A stretch of DNA of 64,000 nt, taken from positions 365,501-429,500 of the forward strand of contig NZ_JANPVQ010000001.1 in the NCBI RefSeq assembly GCF_026157105.1. Direction: 5' to 3'. Below are positions 47,474-56,223 of the stretch, piece by piece. Position numbers and translations under genes: made by a program. The DNA is from Sphingomicrobium marinum. Lineage in GTDB: Bacteria; Pseudomonadota; Alphaproteobacteria; Sphingomonadales; Sphingomonadaceae. Under the pieces are notes generated by a model. That model searched no databases and was not told the DNA's origin. It was given only the letters and a program-made list of their open reading frames with translations. How positions within the stretch are numbered: position 1 is the first letter of the stretch; every line of letters starts with the position of its first letter.

Positions 47474-47992
47474 ATGGCTGACACCTCCCTCGCCGAAACG
47501 GCGCCGTCGATCGAAGATTTCAAGGATGCAGCGCTGCGCTGCCCGCTGCCTGCCGCGATCGAGTTGATCGGCGAAAAATGGGCATTCCTGATACTCCGTG
47601 GGGCGTTCAACGGTCTTCAGCATTTCGAACAGTTTCAGGCCGGGCTGGGCATAGCGCGCAACATCTTGTCGGACCGGCTGACCAAGATGGTCGACGGCGG
47701 GGTGCTGGCGCGCAATCCCGATCCGGACGATCGTCGCAAGGTCGTCTATTCGCTCACCGAGAAAGGGCTCGCATTGCTGCCTGTGGTGGTGGCGCTGCGC
47801 CAATGGGGAGAGGATTGGGGTCATGGCCCGACCAACATCATCCTTGCCGATACGCGCGATGGCAAACCCATTCGCAGGATCAAGCTGATGAGCCATGACG
47901 GCCGCGAACTCGATCTCGAAGACCTGATGTGGCTCGACCGGCGGTCGGGTGCGGCAGTGCGCCGCGAAGACGGCTGGCACGGCAAGATCTAG
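47474..47992 (+). CDS. HxlR-family winged-helix transcriptional regulator
   Basis: A 172-residue HxlR/MarR-like regulator. The conserved core reads CPLPAAIELIGEKWAFLILR, then FQAGLGIARNILSDRLTKMV and DGGVLARNPDPDDRRKVVYS. HxlR proteins often sense electrophiles through a conserved N-terminal Cys, and one is present here in LRCPLPAA. The about 70-residue C-terminal extension beyond the wing (from PVVVALRQWGEDWGHG) is longer than in minimal HxlR proteins. I chose ATG 47474 over the upstream TTG. It is divergent from the CC_3452 gene. Confidence 0.92.
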   Translation: MADTSLAETAPSIEDFKDAALRCPLPAAIELIGEKWAFLILRGAFNGLQHFEQFQAGLGIARNILSDRLTKMVDGGVLARNPDPDDRRKVVYSLTEKGLALLPVVVALRQWGEDWGHGPTNIILADTRDGKPIRRIKLMSHDGRELDLEDLMWLDRRSGAAVRREDGWHGKI

Positions 47993-48012
47993 CGCGCCGC
48001 GAGCGACAACGA

Positions 48013-48041
48013 GAAAGGGCGGCCCGATGGAGCCGCCCTAT
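48013..48041. terminator. Terminator between hxlR-type gene and rpoZ
   Basis: GGGCGGC (48017-48023) pairs with GCCGCCC (48032-48038) over an 8-base loop. On the minus strand TTTCTCG follows, so it mainly ends rpoZ; the plus-strand tail TATTCC is weaker. Confidence 0.55.
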
Positions 48042-48063
48042 TCCTATCCGAAGATGAACTGCC

Positions 48064-48420
48064 TTAGCGGCGCGGATCGTAGTCCGCGGGCGCGGCCGAC
48101 GGGGTCGGGCGCGGCGGTGCGGCAGCGGTGAGGCGCAGCGCTTCTGCGCTTTCGCTCAGGCCCGCCAGTTCATCAACCTCGTCATCATCGTCGAGCTGCA
48201 CTTTCTGCAGGCTCATGATGACGGCTTCTTCGAGATGCTTGGGCTTGATCGTCTGCTCGGCAATTTCGCGGAGCGCGACGACCGGATTCTTATCACGATC
48301 GCGATCGATGGTGAGGTCCGCACCACCCGAAATCTGGCGAGCGCGCTGGGCGCTCAGCAGGACCAGATCGAACCGGTTGGGGACCTTGTCGACGCAATCT
48401 TCGACGGTAACGCGTGCCAT
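48064..48420 (-). CDS. rpoZ: RNA polymerase omega subunit
   Basis: A 118-residue omega subunit. [20 protein letters not shown] and [20 protein letters not shown] are the conserved core, followed by [14 protein letters not shown]. The C-terminal 40 residues are acidic then Pro-rich ([18 protein letters not shown]), a variable tail. I chose ATG 48420; the frame to 48486 adds an unrelated leader. In many proteobacteria rpoZ is next to the Rel/SpoT gene; here the HxlR-type and CC_3452 genes lie between them. Confidence 0.96.
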   Translation of the reverse strand: MARVTVEDCVDKVPNRFDLVLLSAQRARQISGGADLTIDRDRDKNPVVALREIAEQTIKPKHLEEAVIMSLQKVQLDDDDEVDELAGLSESAEALRLTAAAPPRPTPSAAPADYDPRR

Positions 48421-48521
48421 GGGCCGCTTTTCCTTTAGAAAAATGGGCGGAAATTCGAATGGGCGAGATAGGGATGCGCGGGGCAAGAGTCAATCGCTTG
48501 TCATGCCTTGCCCAAGGCTCC

Positions 48522-49703
48522 ATGACGCTTGGCATGCACGATCATCCGTCAGGTTTCAGTTTCGAGGTGGACGGCCACCAGGGTCGCCTCGTCACTGGCG
48601 GAGCGGAGCGGCTCGAGCTCATTCTCGACATGATCGCGAGCGCAAAAAGACGCCTGCAACTGGTATTCTATGACATGGCGGACGACGATCGCGGCATGCA
48701 GATCCGCGATGCGCTCGTCGATGCGGGCAAGGGCGGCGTCGACATCACGATCATGATCGACGGGTTCGGGTTGATCGATCTCAAGGACGAAGAAGAGTTC
48801 TTCGCGCCGATCACGTCTGCGGGGGGCAAGGTTCACAAGATGAACCCGTCCTTCGGGCGGCGCTATTTCCTGCGCAACCACCAGAAGATCGTTGTCGTAG
48901 ATGGCCAAAGCTGCCTGGTCGGCGGTGCGAACTTGGCGAACGATTACCTGTCCGATGACCATGAGACGTGCTGGCGCGACGTGTGGCTGCGCCTCGATGG
49001 GCCGCAGGCGGCGTACCTGGGCGACTATGTCGATGCGCTTTGGGGTTTCGCCCATAGCAACAAGCGCCGGTTCGGCGAACTTAGCGACATCGTTGCCGAA
49101 TATAGCCAGATCGATGGCGCGCTGCAGTGGAAGCTGTCGGGCCCCTGGCCGCGGCAGACGCCGTGGCCCACCGACTATGTGCGCGATCTTTGGAAGGCCA
49201 AGAAGGTCGACATCATCGCTGCCTATTTCTCGCCGCCCAAATCAATCAAACGCCGGCTATGGCGCGTTGCCGATCGCGGCGGCGAAGCGCGGATCGTCAC
49301 GCCAGCCAAGTCGGACAATAACGCCACCATTGCGGCGGCAAGGCACACTTATGGCCAGCTGCTGGCGAAGGGCGTGCGGGTCTTCGAATACCAGCCGTGC
49401 AAGCTCCACACCAAGCTCGCGATCGTCGACGACGTCGTATATATCGGCTCGTCGAACTTCGATTTCCGTAGCCTTTTCATCAACATGGAATTGATGCTGC
49501 GGATCAAGGACGCCGACGTCGCGGACAAGTTTCGCGCCTATGTCGATGCCGAGTTGAAGGACGCCGAAGAGATCACGCGGCAGGTATACAAGGAGCGCGC
49601 AAGCCTGTGGCGGCGCATCATGTGGCGCCTGTCCAACTTCATGGTGACGACGATGGATTACACCGTCTCTCGCCGCCTCAATTTCCCGCTAGGCGACGAT
49701 TGA
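48522..49703 (+). CDS. Phospholipase D-like enzyme (cardiolipin synthase family)
   Basis: A 393-residue protein with two PLD active-site motifs: FLRNHQKIVVVDGQSCLVGG and KLHTKLAIVDDVVYIGSSN, each with HxKxxxxD. The spacing of two copies matches cardiolipin/phosphatidyl transferases. There is no N-terminal transmembrane pair, unlike E. coli ClsA, so it is nearer the ClsB/ClsC style. I chose ATG 48522 (MTLGMHDHPSG); the upstream frame starts within rpoZ on the other strand. The stop overlaps the TTG start of the MFS gene. Confidence 0.9.
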   Translation: MTLGMHDHPSGFSFEVDGHQGRLVTGGAERLELILDMIASAKRRLQLVFYDMADDDRGMQIRDALVDAGKGGVDITIMIDGFGLIDLKDEEEFFAPITSAGGKVHKMNPSFGRRYFLRNHQKIVVVDGQSCLVGGANLANDYLSDDHETCWRDVWLRLDGPQAAYLGDYVDALWGFAHSNKRRFGELSDIVAEYSQIDGALQWKLSGPWPRQTPWPTDYVRDLWKAKKVDIIAAYFSPPKSIKRRLWRVADRGGEARIVTPAKSDNNATIAAARHTYGQLLAKGVRVFEYQPCKLHTKLAIVDDVVYIGSSNFDFRSLFINMELMLRIKDADVADKFRAYVDAELKDAEEITRQVYKERASLWRRIMWRLSNFMVTTMDYTVSRRLNFPLGDD

Positions 49704-50980
49704 GCGCTATCGGCCCCATTGCGGGGAGCGCGCTGACGAGCCGCCAGTTCATCTTGCTCTACGCTGCCATGCTGGTCAGTGCGGCTGGCAACACCGCCTT
49801 GCAATCGGTCATGCCCGCGATCGGGCGCGCGATGGGCGCCCCTGACATCTATGTCGCGCTGACCTTTTCGGTTTCGGCGGTGCTATGGGTCGTCCTGGCC
49901 CCGCGATGGGCGCGGCAGAGCGATCACCATGGACGCAAGCCGCTGATCATCCTGGGCGTCGGGGCAGGATTCACGCTGTCGTCGCTGCTCTGTGCTTTTG
50001 TCCTGTGGGCGGGGCTGGAAGGTTGGATTGCGCCGGCACTGACCTTCTTGCTGTTCGGCATCGTGCGCGCGCTCTACGGCATCTTTGGTTGCGCCACGCC
50101 GAGCGCGACGCAGGCCTATCTTGCCGCCAAGACCCGGCGCACGGCGCGGGTCAAGGCGCTCGCCGGGCTGACCAGCAGCTTCAGCCTCGGGACGATCATC
50201 GGCCCGGCGCTGGCGCCGCTGTTCGTGCTGCCCTTCGTCGGCCTTTCCGGCCCGCTGTTCGTCTTCACCGGCTTTGGCATCGCGGTGATGCTGGCGGTGT
50301 TGCGCTGGCTGCCCAACGACCAGGGCGCGCACGGGCGCGGCGCGGCGATGAGCTATCCCTCGCTCGCCTCGACGCCGACAGGGGCTAGCATCAAGGCGGC
50401 AACCAGCGAACTGCCCGAACGCATGCGATGGAGCGACCCGCGCATCCGGCCATGGATACTCGCGGGTGTCGTCACGAACCATGCGATGGCGGCGATCCTG
50501 TCGGTAATCGGCTTTTTCACGATCGACCGGCTGGGCCTCGACCCGGTGGGGTCCGAACAATCGATCGCGCTGGTCATGTTGGCGGGCGCGGTGGCGACGC
50601 TGGGCGCGCAGTGGGGGATTATTCCGCGCCTCGGCTGGGGACCGCGCACCCTGATCCTCGCAGGTTCTTCGATCGCGGCGGTGGGAATGGTCGGTACGAT
50701 GCTGGCCGACACGCTGTACGGCATCGTGCTCGGCTTTGCCTGCCAACATCTTGGCTTCGGTCTGATCCGTCCCGGCTTCACCGGGGGCGCGAGCATTGCC
50801 GTCCCGCTGCGCGAACAAGGCGGGGTCGCGGGGGTCGTGACATCGGCCAACGGCGTCGCGTTCGTGGCCGCTCCCACGCTCGGCATCGTCGCCTATCAGC
50901 TCGAACCGCACCTGCCTTTCGCGGCGAGTGCGGTCCTGCTGGTCGGCGTCGTATTGTGGGGCTGGCGAAAGCTGGCCTAG
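49700..50980 (+). CDS. Major facilitator superfamily transporter
   Basis: A 426-residue MFS protein with about 12 transmembrane helices. After TM2 the cytoplasmic loop reads APRWARQSDHHGRKPLI, the MFS motif A form (G/RxxxDxxGRK). Its start is best placed at TTG 49700, overlapping the PLD stop (TTGA); the earlier ATG 49607 lies inside the PLD gene in another frame. Substrate unknown; coupling to the PLD-like gene suggests co-expression. The stop shares CTAG with the convergent CDC48 gene. Confidence 0.9.
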   Translation: MSAIGPIAGSALTSRQFILLYAAMLVSAAGNTALQSVMPAIGRAMGAPDIYVALTFSVSAVLWVVLAPRWARQSDHHGRKPLIILGVGAGFTLSSLLCAFVLWAGLEGWIAPALTFLLFGIVRALYGIFGCATPSATQAYLAAKTRRTARVKALAGLTSSFSLGTIIGPALAPLFVLPFVGLSGPLFVFTGFGIAVMLAVLRWLPNDQGAHGRGAAMSYPSLASTPTGASIKAATSELPERMRWSDPRIRPWILAGVVTNHAMAAILSVIGFFTIDRLGLDPVGSEQSIALVMLAGAVATLGAQWGIIPRLGWGPRTLILAGSSIAAVGMVGTMLADTLYGIVLGFACQHLGFGLIRPGFTGGASIAVPLREQGGVAGVVTSANGVAFVAAPTLGIVAYQLEPHLPFAASAVLLVGVVLWGWRKLA

Positions 50981-53259
50981 CGCTCGCCGTCGACACTCGG
51001 AATATGGAAGCCGATCCCTGCCGTCGGGCGCACCGCGTCCGATTTCAGGTTGGCCTGGATCTTGGCATATTCCTCGATCATCTTCTCGGTGACCGATGCA
51101 CCGGTATCGCCCAGCGCGGCTTCGAAATCGGCGCGCGTCACCTTGGGCTCCTCATCGTTGCGTCGCAGCGCGATCAGGCCCGCGCGGCGGGTCAGGTCCT
51201 CAAGATCCGCACCGGTGAAGCGCTCGGTCTTTTTCGCCCATTCTTCCAGATCGACATCGTCTGCCAGCGGCATATTTTGGGTGTGGATCTGAAGGATGCG
51301 GAGGCGCCCCTCATAGGTCGGCGGGCCGACGTAAATCAGCTCATCGAAGCGGCCGGGTCGCAGCAACGCGGGATCGACCAGGTTGGGCCGGTTGGTGGCG
51401 CCGATCAGGACGACATTGTTGAGGTCTTCGAGCCCGTCCATCTCGGACAGGATGGTGTTGACCACGCGTTCGGTGACTTGCGGTTCGCCATGACCGCCAC
51501 CGCGCGCGGGGACGAGGCTGTCAATTTCGTCGATGAAAATGATCGTCGGCGCGACCTGACGGGCGCGCGCGAACAGGCGGGCGATCTGCTGCTCGCTTTC
51601 GCCGTACCATTTGGACAACATGTCGGACGACTTGACCGAAATGAAGTTGGCGTGGCTTTCGCGCGCGGTAGCCTTCGCCAACAGCGTCTTGCCGGTGCCC
51701 GGCGGCCCATAGAGCATGAAGCCCTTGGCAGGGCGGATGCCAAGCCGCTTGAACGCGTCGGGATGGGTGAGCGGCAGTTCGATACCTTCGCGCAGCTTAT
51801 CGCGGGCATCGTCAAGGCCGCCAATATCCGACCAAGTGGTCTGCGGGATCGAGACCATGACTTCGCGCATGGCAGACGGCTGGACGCGCTTGAGCGCTTC
51901 CTGGAAATCGTCGAGATTGACCGAGAGGTTGTCGAGCACTTCTGCCGGAATCGTGTCGTCTTCTAGGTTAAGCTTCGGCATGATACGCCGAACGGCCTCG
52001 AGCGCCGCCTCTCGCGTCAGCGCGGCAACGTCGGCGCCCACAAAGCCGTGGGTGCGCTTGCTCAGCGCGTCGAGATCGACATCCTCGCCGAGCGGCATGC
52101 CGCGCGTGTGGATGCCGAAGATTTCGCGTCGGCCGTTTTCATCGGGGACGCCGATCACGATTTCGCGGTCGAAGCGGCCGGGGCGGCGCAGCGCCTCGTC
52201 GATGGCTTCGGGCCGGTTGGTGGCGGCGATGATGACCGTGTTCTGGCGCGGTTCGACCCCGTCCATCAGGGTCAGCAGCTGTGCGACGAGGCGCTTTTCG
52301 GCCTCGCCGGCGACGCGGTCGCGCTTGGGCGCGATCGAGTCGATTTCGTCGATGAAGATGATCGACGGGGCTTCCTTGGCCGCCTCCTCGAACAGTTGGC
52401 GCAGCTTTTTCTCGCTTTCGCCATAGCCCGAGCCCATGACTTCAGGCCCTGCGATGTGGAAGAATTTGGCGTCGCTTTCATTGGCGACCGCACGCGCCAG
52501 CATCGTCTTGCCAGTTCCGGGCGGGCCATGCAGCAGCACACCCTTGGGCGGATCGACGCCAAGTCGCTGGAACAGTTCGGGGTGGCGCAGCGGCAGCTCG
52601 ACCATTTCGCGCAGGCCATCGATGGTGCCCGACATTCCGCCCAGATCGTCATAGGTCACCGCACTGCGCGGATCGGGGGTGGCGGCGTCGCCCACCGGAA
52701 GAAGGCTGACCTCGGTATTGGCATCGATGTGGACGATGCCATCGGGCTTGGTTGAGACGACTTTTAAACGGATTTCCTGCAGCGCGAACGCCGGCGCGTT
52801 GAGCAGGCGGCGAAGCTGCTCGGGCATTTCCTGGTTGACGCGCTGCTGGCCAGCCGTGGCGACAAGATCGCCCATCTTCATCGGACGATTGGCAAAACTG
52901 CGCTGCAACGCTGCGGAAGAACCTTGCAGGCGCACATGCGGCTGGGCTGGGGCGAGCACGACCGACTTGGCGGCGACCGAGCTGGTCTTGGCGATGGTCA
53001 CGAAATCGCCGGCGCCGACCTGCGCATTATGGCGCTGCAGCCCGTCGATGCGGATGATGTCGAGGCCCTCGTCATCGGGATAGGGGCGCACCGCAACGGC
53101 AGGCGTCGCGCGCTTGCCGCAAATCTCGATAATGTCGCCGTCATTGAGCCCCATCTCGCGCATCAGCGAAAGCGGCACGCGCGCCAGCCCGCGACCGCTA
53201 TCGCCGGGGGGGAGGCTTGCAACTTGAACTTTACCGGGTTTGGTTTCGGCGTCGACCAT
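50977..53259 (-). CDS. CDC48/VCP-type AAA+ ATPase
   Basis: A 760-residue double-AAA ATPase of archaeal/eukaryotic CDC48 architecture: an N-domain (about 1-190), then D1 (GVLLHGPPGTGKTMLARAVA, IIFIDEIDSIAPKRDR, ATNRPEAIDEALRRPGRFDR) and D2 (GFMLYGPPGTGKTLLAKATA, IIFIDEIDSLVPARGG, GATNRPNLVDPALLRPGRFD). Walker A and B and arginine-finger sequences look complete in both. The D1 and D2 pore regions read MGSGYGESE and LSKWYGESE. ATG 53259 is 5 bases after AAGGAG. Likely an unfoldase; bacterial adaptors are unknown. Confidence 0.95.
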   Translation of the reverse strand: MVDAETKPGKVQVASLPPGDSGRGLARVPLSLMREMGLNDGDIIEICGKRATPAVAVRPYPDDEGLDIIRIDGLQRHNAQVGAGDFVTIAKTSSVAAKSVVLAPAQPHVRLQGSSAALQRSFANRPMKMGDLVATAGQQRVNQEMPEQLRRLLNAPAFALQEIRLKVVSTKPDGIVHIDANTEVSLLPVGDAATPDPRSAVTYDDLGGMSGTIDGLREMVELPLRHPELFQRLGVDPPKGVLLHGPPGTGKTMLARAVANESDAKFFHIAGPEVMGSGYGESEKKLRQLFEEAAKEAPSIIFIDEIDSIAPKRDRVAGEAEKRLVAQLLTLMDGVEPRQNTVIIAATNRPEAIDEALRRPGRFDREIVIGVPDENGRREIFGIHTRGMPLGEDVDLDALSKRTHGFVGADVAALTREAALEAVRRIMPKLNLEDDTIPAEVLDNLSVNLDDFQEALKRVQPSAMREVMVSIPQTTWSDIGGLDDARDKLREGIELPLTHPDAFKRLGIRPAKGFMLYGPPGTGKTLLAKATARESHANFISVKSSDMLSKWYGESEQQIARLFARARQVAPTIIFIDEIDSLVPARGGGHGEPQVTERVVNTILSEMDGLEDLNNVVLIGATNRPNLVDPALLRPGRFDELIYVGPPTYEGRLRILQIHTQNMPLADDVDLEEWAKKTERFTGADLEDLTRRAGLIALRRNDEEPKVTRADFEAALGDTGASVTEKMIEEYAKIQANLKSDAVRPTAGIGFHIPSVDGER

Positions 53260-53333
53260 CGTCACTCCTTGGAATTCTCATCGCCGTAACGGTGCACGGC
53301 GGGTTGAAGTTCAATGTGGTACGCTTTGCAGAC

Positions 53334-53365
53334 AAAAAAAGGGCCCGGCGCAGTGCGCCAGGCCC
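53334..53365 (-). terminator. Strong minus-strand terminator upstream of the CDC48 gene
   Basis: On the minus strand GGGCCTGGCGC pairs with GCGCCGGGCCC over a 3-base loop and is followed by seven T. It ends the cyclophilin-SDR transcript before the CDC48 gene, which must then use its own promoter in 53260-53333. Confidence 0.85.
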
Positions 53366-53403
53366 AGTCAGGAGAGGTGCCATGTTACTGGCCCGTTCTT
53401 TAT

Positions 53404-53445
53404 TGCAACGCACAATGAATTTTGCAAGTGCGATTGTGCGTTGCA
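53404..53445. repeat. Perfect 13-bp inverted repeat after the SDR gene
   Basis: TGCAACGCACAAT (53404-53416) and ATTGTGCGTTGCA (53433-53445) are exact inverted copies separated by 16 bases. There is no T-run directly after it. Each arm is a TTGTGC-GTT-GCA word resembling the element upstream of the TonB receptor, so it could be paired binding sites or an mRNA 3' stem. Confidence 0.6.
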
Positions 53446-53457
53446 CCAATACTTCAC

Positions 53458-54216
53458 CTATTTCTTGATCAGATTCACGATTTTGCGGAGCGTCGAGCGC
53501 GGGAAGATGCGGTGCGCCTGCGCGCTCATCTTGTTGGTCATCCCGGGCACCACGACCGCCTTGTTGGCATCGAGGCCGGCGATCCCCGCTTTCACCACGT
53601 CGATCGACTTGGCGGCCAGGTTGTCGACGGCCTTGTTGCCGCCAAACCCCGCCACCTTGCCGAATTCGGTCGAGGTCGGCCCCGGGCAGAGCGCGCTGAC
53701 CTTGATGCCATGCGGCTTCACTTCCTCGTGCAGCGCCTCGCTGAAGCTCAGCACATAAGCCTTGGTGGCGAAATAAACCGCCATGCCGGGGCCCGGCTGG
53801 AAGCTGGCGACCGATGCGACATTCATGATCTCGCCGCGGCCGCGCTCCACCATGCCGCCGAGGCAGGCATGCGCGAGGTCGGTCAAGGCCCCGATGTTGA
53901 GGTCAATCATCTGGCGCTGGCGTTCGCCGTCCAGTTCGTGGAAGCGCCCGACCAGCCCGAAACCGGCATTGTTGATCAGCACGTCGACATGCTCGCCCGC
54001 CATATGTAGCTGCGTCATCAGCAGCGCCACGGCATCCTTTTCGGACAGGTCCATCGCGACGATCCGGGCATTGCCGACCTCGTCTGCCACTTCCTGCAAG
54101 CGGTCCTCACGCCGCGCTACCAATACCAGCCGATGCCCGCGCGCTGCATATTCGCGCGCAAAGTCGACGCCGAGACCGGCAGAGGCCCCGGTGATAAGCG
54201 TGACAGGCGAGCTCAT
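53458..54216 (-). CDS. Short-chain dehydrogenase/reductase
   Basis: A 252-residue classical SDR. The cofactor motif is LITGASAGLGVDFAREYAAR, NAG is in LINNAGFGLVG, and the catalytic Tyr/Lys is MAVYFATKAYVLSFSEALH with the Ser in NVASVASFQPG. The acidic/basic pattern LVARREDRL after strand 2 suggests NADP(H). Substrate unknown. It starts inside the cyclophilin stop (TGATG). Confidence 0.93.
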   Translation of the reverse strand: MSSPVTLITGASAGLGVDFAREYAARGHRLVLVARREDRLQEVADEVGNARIVAMDLSEKDAVALLMTQLHMAGEHVDVLINNAGFGLVGRFHELDGERQRQMIDLNIGALTDLAHACLGGMVERGRGEIMNVASVASFQPGPGMAVYFATKAYVLSFSEALHEEVKPHGIKVSALCPGPTSTEFGKVAGFGGNKAVDNLAAKSIDVVKAGIAGLDANKAVVVPGMTNKMSAQAHRIFPRSTLRKIVNLIKK

Positions 54217-54665
54217 CAGCTGACCGTCGCCTTTTCAATCTTGCCGGGATTCTGGACCGGTTCGCCCGTCGGCAAGGCATCGATATGCTCCATGCCGCTC
54301 TCGACCTGGCCCCAGACGGTATACTGGTTGTCGAGGAAGCGGGCATCGTCGAAGCAGATGAAGAACTGGCTGTTTGCGCTGTCCGGATTGGGCGTGCGCG
54401 CCATCGAACAGGTGCCGCGCACGTGCGGCGCGTCGTTGAACTCGGCCTTGAGGTCGGGAAGCTTGCTACCGCCCGTGCCAGTGCCCGTCGGATCGCCGCC
54501 CTGCGCCATGAAGCCGGGGATGACGCGGTGGAAGACCACGCCGTCGTAGAAGCCGTCTTCGGCAAGCTTGGTAATGCGCTCGACATGGCCGGGTGCCAGG
54601 TCCGGGCGCAGCTTGATGACGACATCGCCGCCGGTGGAAAGGGTGAGGGTAAGCGTATCGCCCAT
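54216..54665 (-). CDS. Cyclophilin-type peptidyl-prolyl cis-trans isomerase
   Basis: A 149-residue cytosolic PpiB-like cyclophilin without a signal peptide. The active-site core is FHRVIPGFMAQGGDPTGTGTGG, of which the R, F, M and Q positions are conserved, then CSMARTPNPDSANSQFFICF and the substrate-pocket Trp replaced by the NQYTVWGQV strand. I chose ATG 54665 (MGDTLTLTLST); the much longer frame to 54989 is antisense to mgtE. It precedes and is coupled to the SDR gene. Confidence 0.95.
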   Translation of the reverse strand: MGDTLTLTLSTGGDVVIKLRPDLAPGHVERITKLAEDGFYDGVVFHRVIPGFMAQGGDPTGTGTGGSKLPDLKAEFNDAPHVRGTCSMARTPNPDSANSQFFICFDDARFLDNQYTVWGQVESGMEHIDALPTGEPVQNPGKIEKATVS

Positions 54666-54780
54666 GAAAGGCTCCTTGGTTACGTGATCGTTCGCGACGG
54701 GATGTAGCGGCTGCTGACCCGTTGCGCCACCGGGGGCTTTGCGCCTAGGTAGACGCGTGGCATCGCGAAGGGGGACGATC

Positions 54781-56169
54781 ATGGCCGAGACCGATACGAT
54801 TCCCCCAGAGGAAGACGGCATCCACGACAAGGAAGACCGCCTCCTTCCGGAATATGTCAAACAGGTCATCGAGGCGGTCGAAGCCGGCGATGATGCGCGC
54901 GCCCGCGACCTCGTCGAACCGCTCCACCCGGCGGACGTCGCCGACCTCATCGAAGTGGTCAGCCAGGAAACCCGCGCGCGGCTGATCACCGCGCTCGGTC
55001 ACGAAGTCGACGCCGAAGTCTATGCCGAGATGAACGACTATGTCCGTGAGGTCGTCATCGAGGAGATGGACCCTGCGGTCGCCGCCGAACTCACCGGCGA
55101 GATGGATACCGACGATGCGGTCGCGGTGCTCGAGGATCTCGACGATGACGACCAGCGCGCCATCCTTGACGCGATGGAGCCAGATGACCGTGCGGCGGTC
55201 GAAGAAGCGCTCACCTTTCCCGAAGAATCGGCCGGTCGCCTCATGCAGCGCGACCTCATCGCGGTGCCCGAACACTGGCATGTCGGGCAGGTCATCGATT
55301 ACCTGCGGTCGGACGAAGACCTGACGAGCGATTTTTGGGAAATCTTCGTGGTTGGTCCGCAGCATCGGCCGGTAGGGACTACCAAGCTTTCCACGCTGCT
55401 GCGCACCCCGCGTGCCGTCCCGATCACCGATATCATGCAGGAGGAACAGACGCTGATCCCGGTCGACATGGACCAGGAAGAGGTGGCGCTGAAGTTCCAG
55501 AAATACGGGCTGATTTCGGCCGCGGTGGTGGACGAGAACGGTCGGCTGGTGGGCATGATCACGGTCGATGACATCGTCCACATCGTCCAGGAAGAAGCGG
55601 GTGAGGATACGCTGCTGCTGGCCGGTGCCGGCGAAGGCGACATCAACGAAAGCATCGCGGAAGCCTACAGCGAACGCGTGCGCTGGCTGATCGCCAACCT
55701 TGGTACCGCGCTGATCGCAACCTTCGTCATCGCGATGTTCGAAGGGACCATTGCCGAACTGGCCATCCTCGCGGCTTTGATGCCGATCGTGGCGGCGCTT
55801 GGCGGCAATGCGGGGACGCAAAGCCTTGCGGTCACGGTGCGCGCGCTTGCCACCAACCAGCTGACCGGCGCAAACCGCTGGCGCACGGTCGGCCGCGAGT
55901 TCCAAGTGGCGATGCTCAACGGCATCACCATCGCCGTGATCCTGGGGATCGGCGTGTCGATCTTCCTCTATCCGGCAATGGGCGCGGTGATCGCCGCCGC
56001 GATCCTCTTCAACATCCTGATCGCCGGGATGGCGGGCGTGCTGGTTCCCGTGGCGCTCGACCGCTTCGGCGCCGATCCCGCGGTGGCGAGCAGCGTGTTC
56101 GTCACCACCGTTACCGACACCATGGGGTTCTTCGCGTTTCTCGGGCTGGCCAGCGCCGTCCTGCTCTAA
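54781..56169 (+). CDS. mgtE: Magnesium transporter MgtE
   Basis: A 462-residue MgtE. The cytosolic superhelical N-domain (about 20-140: LVEPLHPADVADLIEVVSQE, ELTGEMDTDDAVAVLEDLDD) precedes two CBS domains (about 145-270: EESAGRLMQRDLIAVPEHWH, ITDIMQEEQTLIPVDMDQEE) and five transmembrane helices. The pore region shows ALGGNAGTQSLAV. The acidic loop senses Mg2+ in homologues. No M-box or other Mg riboswitch was recognised in the 115-base leader. Confidence 0.96.
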   Translation: MAETDTIPPEEDGIHDKEDRLLPEYVKQVIEAVEAGDDARARDLVEPLHPADVADLIEVVSQETRARLITALGHEVDAEVYAEMNDYVREVVIEEMDPAVAAELTGEMDTDDAVAVLEDLDDDDQRAILDAMEPDDRAAVEEALTFPEESAGRLMQRDLIAVPEHWHVGQVIDYLRSDEDLTSDFWEIFVVGPQHRPVGTTKLSTLLRTPRAVPITDIMQEEQTLIPVDMDQEEVALKFQKYGLISAAVVDENGRLVGMITVDDIVHIVQEEAGEDTLLLAGAGEGDINESIAEAYSERVRWLIANLGTALIATFVIAMFEGTIAELAILAALMPIVAALGGNAGTQSLAVTVRALATNQLTGANRWRTVGREFQVAMLNGITIAVILGIGVSIFLYPAMGAVIAAAILFNILIAGMAGVLVPVALDRFGADPAVASSVFVTTVTDTMGFFAFLGLASAVLL

Positions 56170-56223
56170 GCCAGCCCTCGGCCTGCATTGAAACTGCGCT
56201 GCAGTGACGCCAGTTTATAGGCA

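Noticed and set aside
53382-53468. A 28-codon plus-strand frame (ATG 53382) after AGGAGAGG
   Set aside because: It uses rare AT-rich codons, overlaps the 13-bp inverted repeat and runs into the SDR 3' end; more likely chance.
54666-54780. Magnesium riboswitch upstream of mgtE
   Set aside because: No M-box or comparable conserved structure could be recognised in this 115-base stretch.
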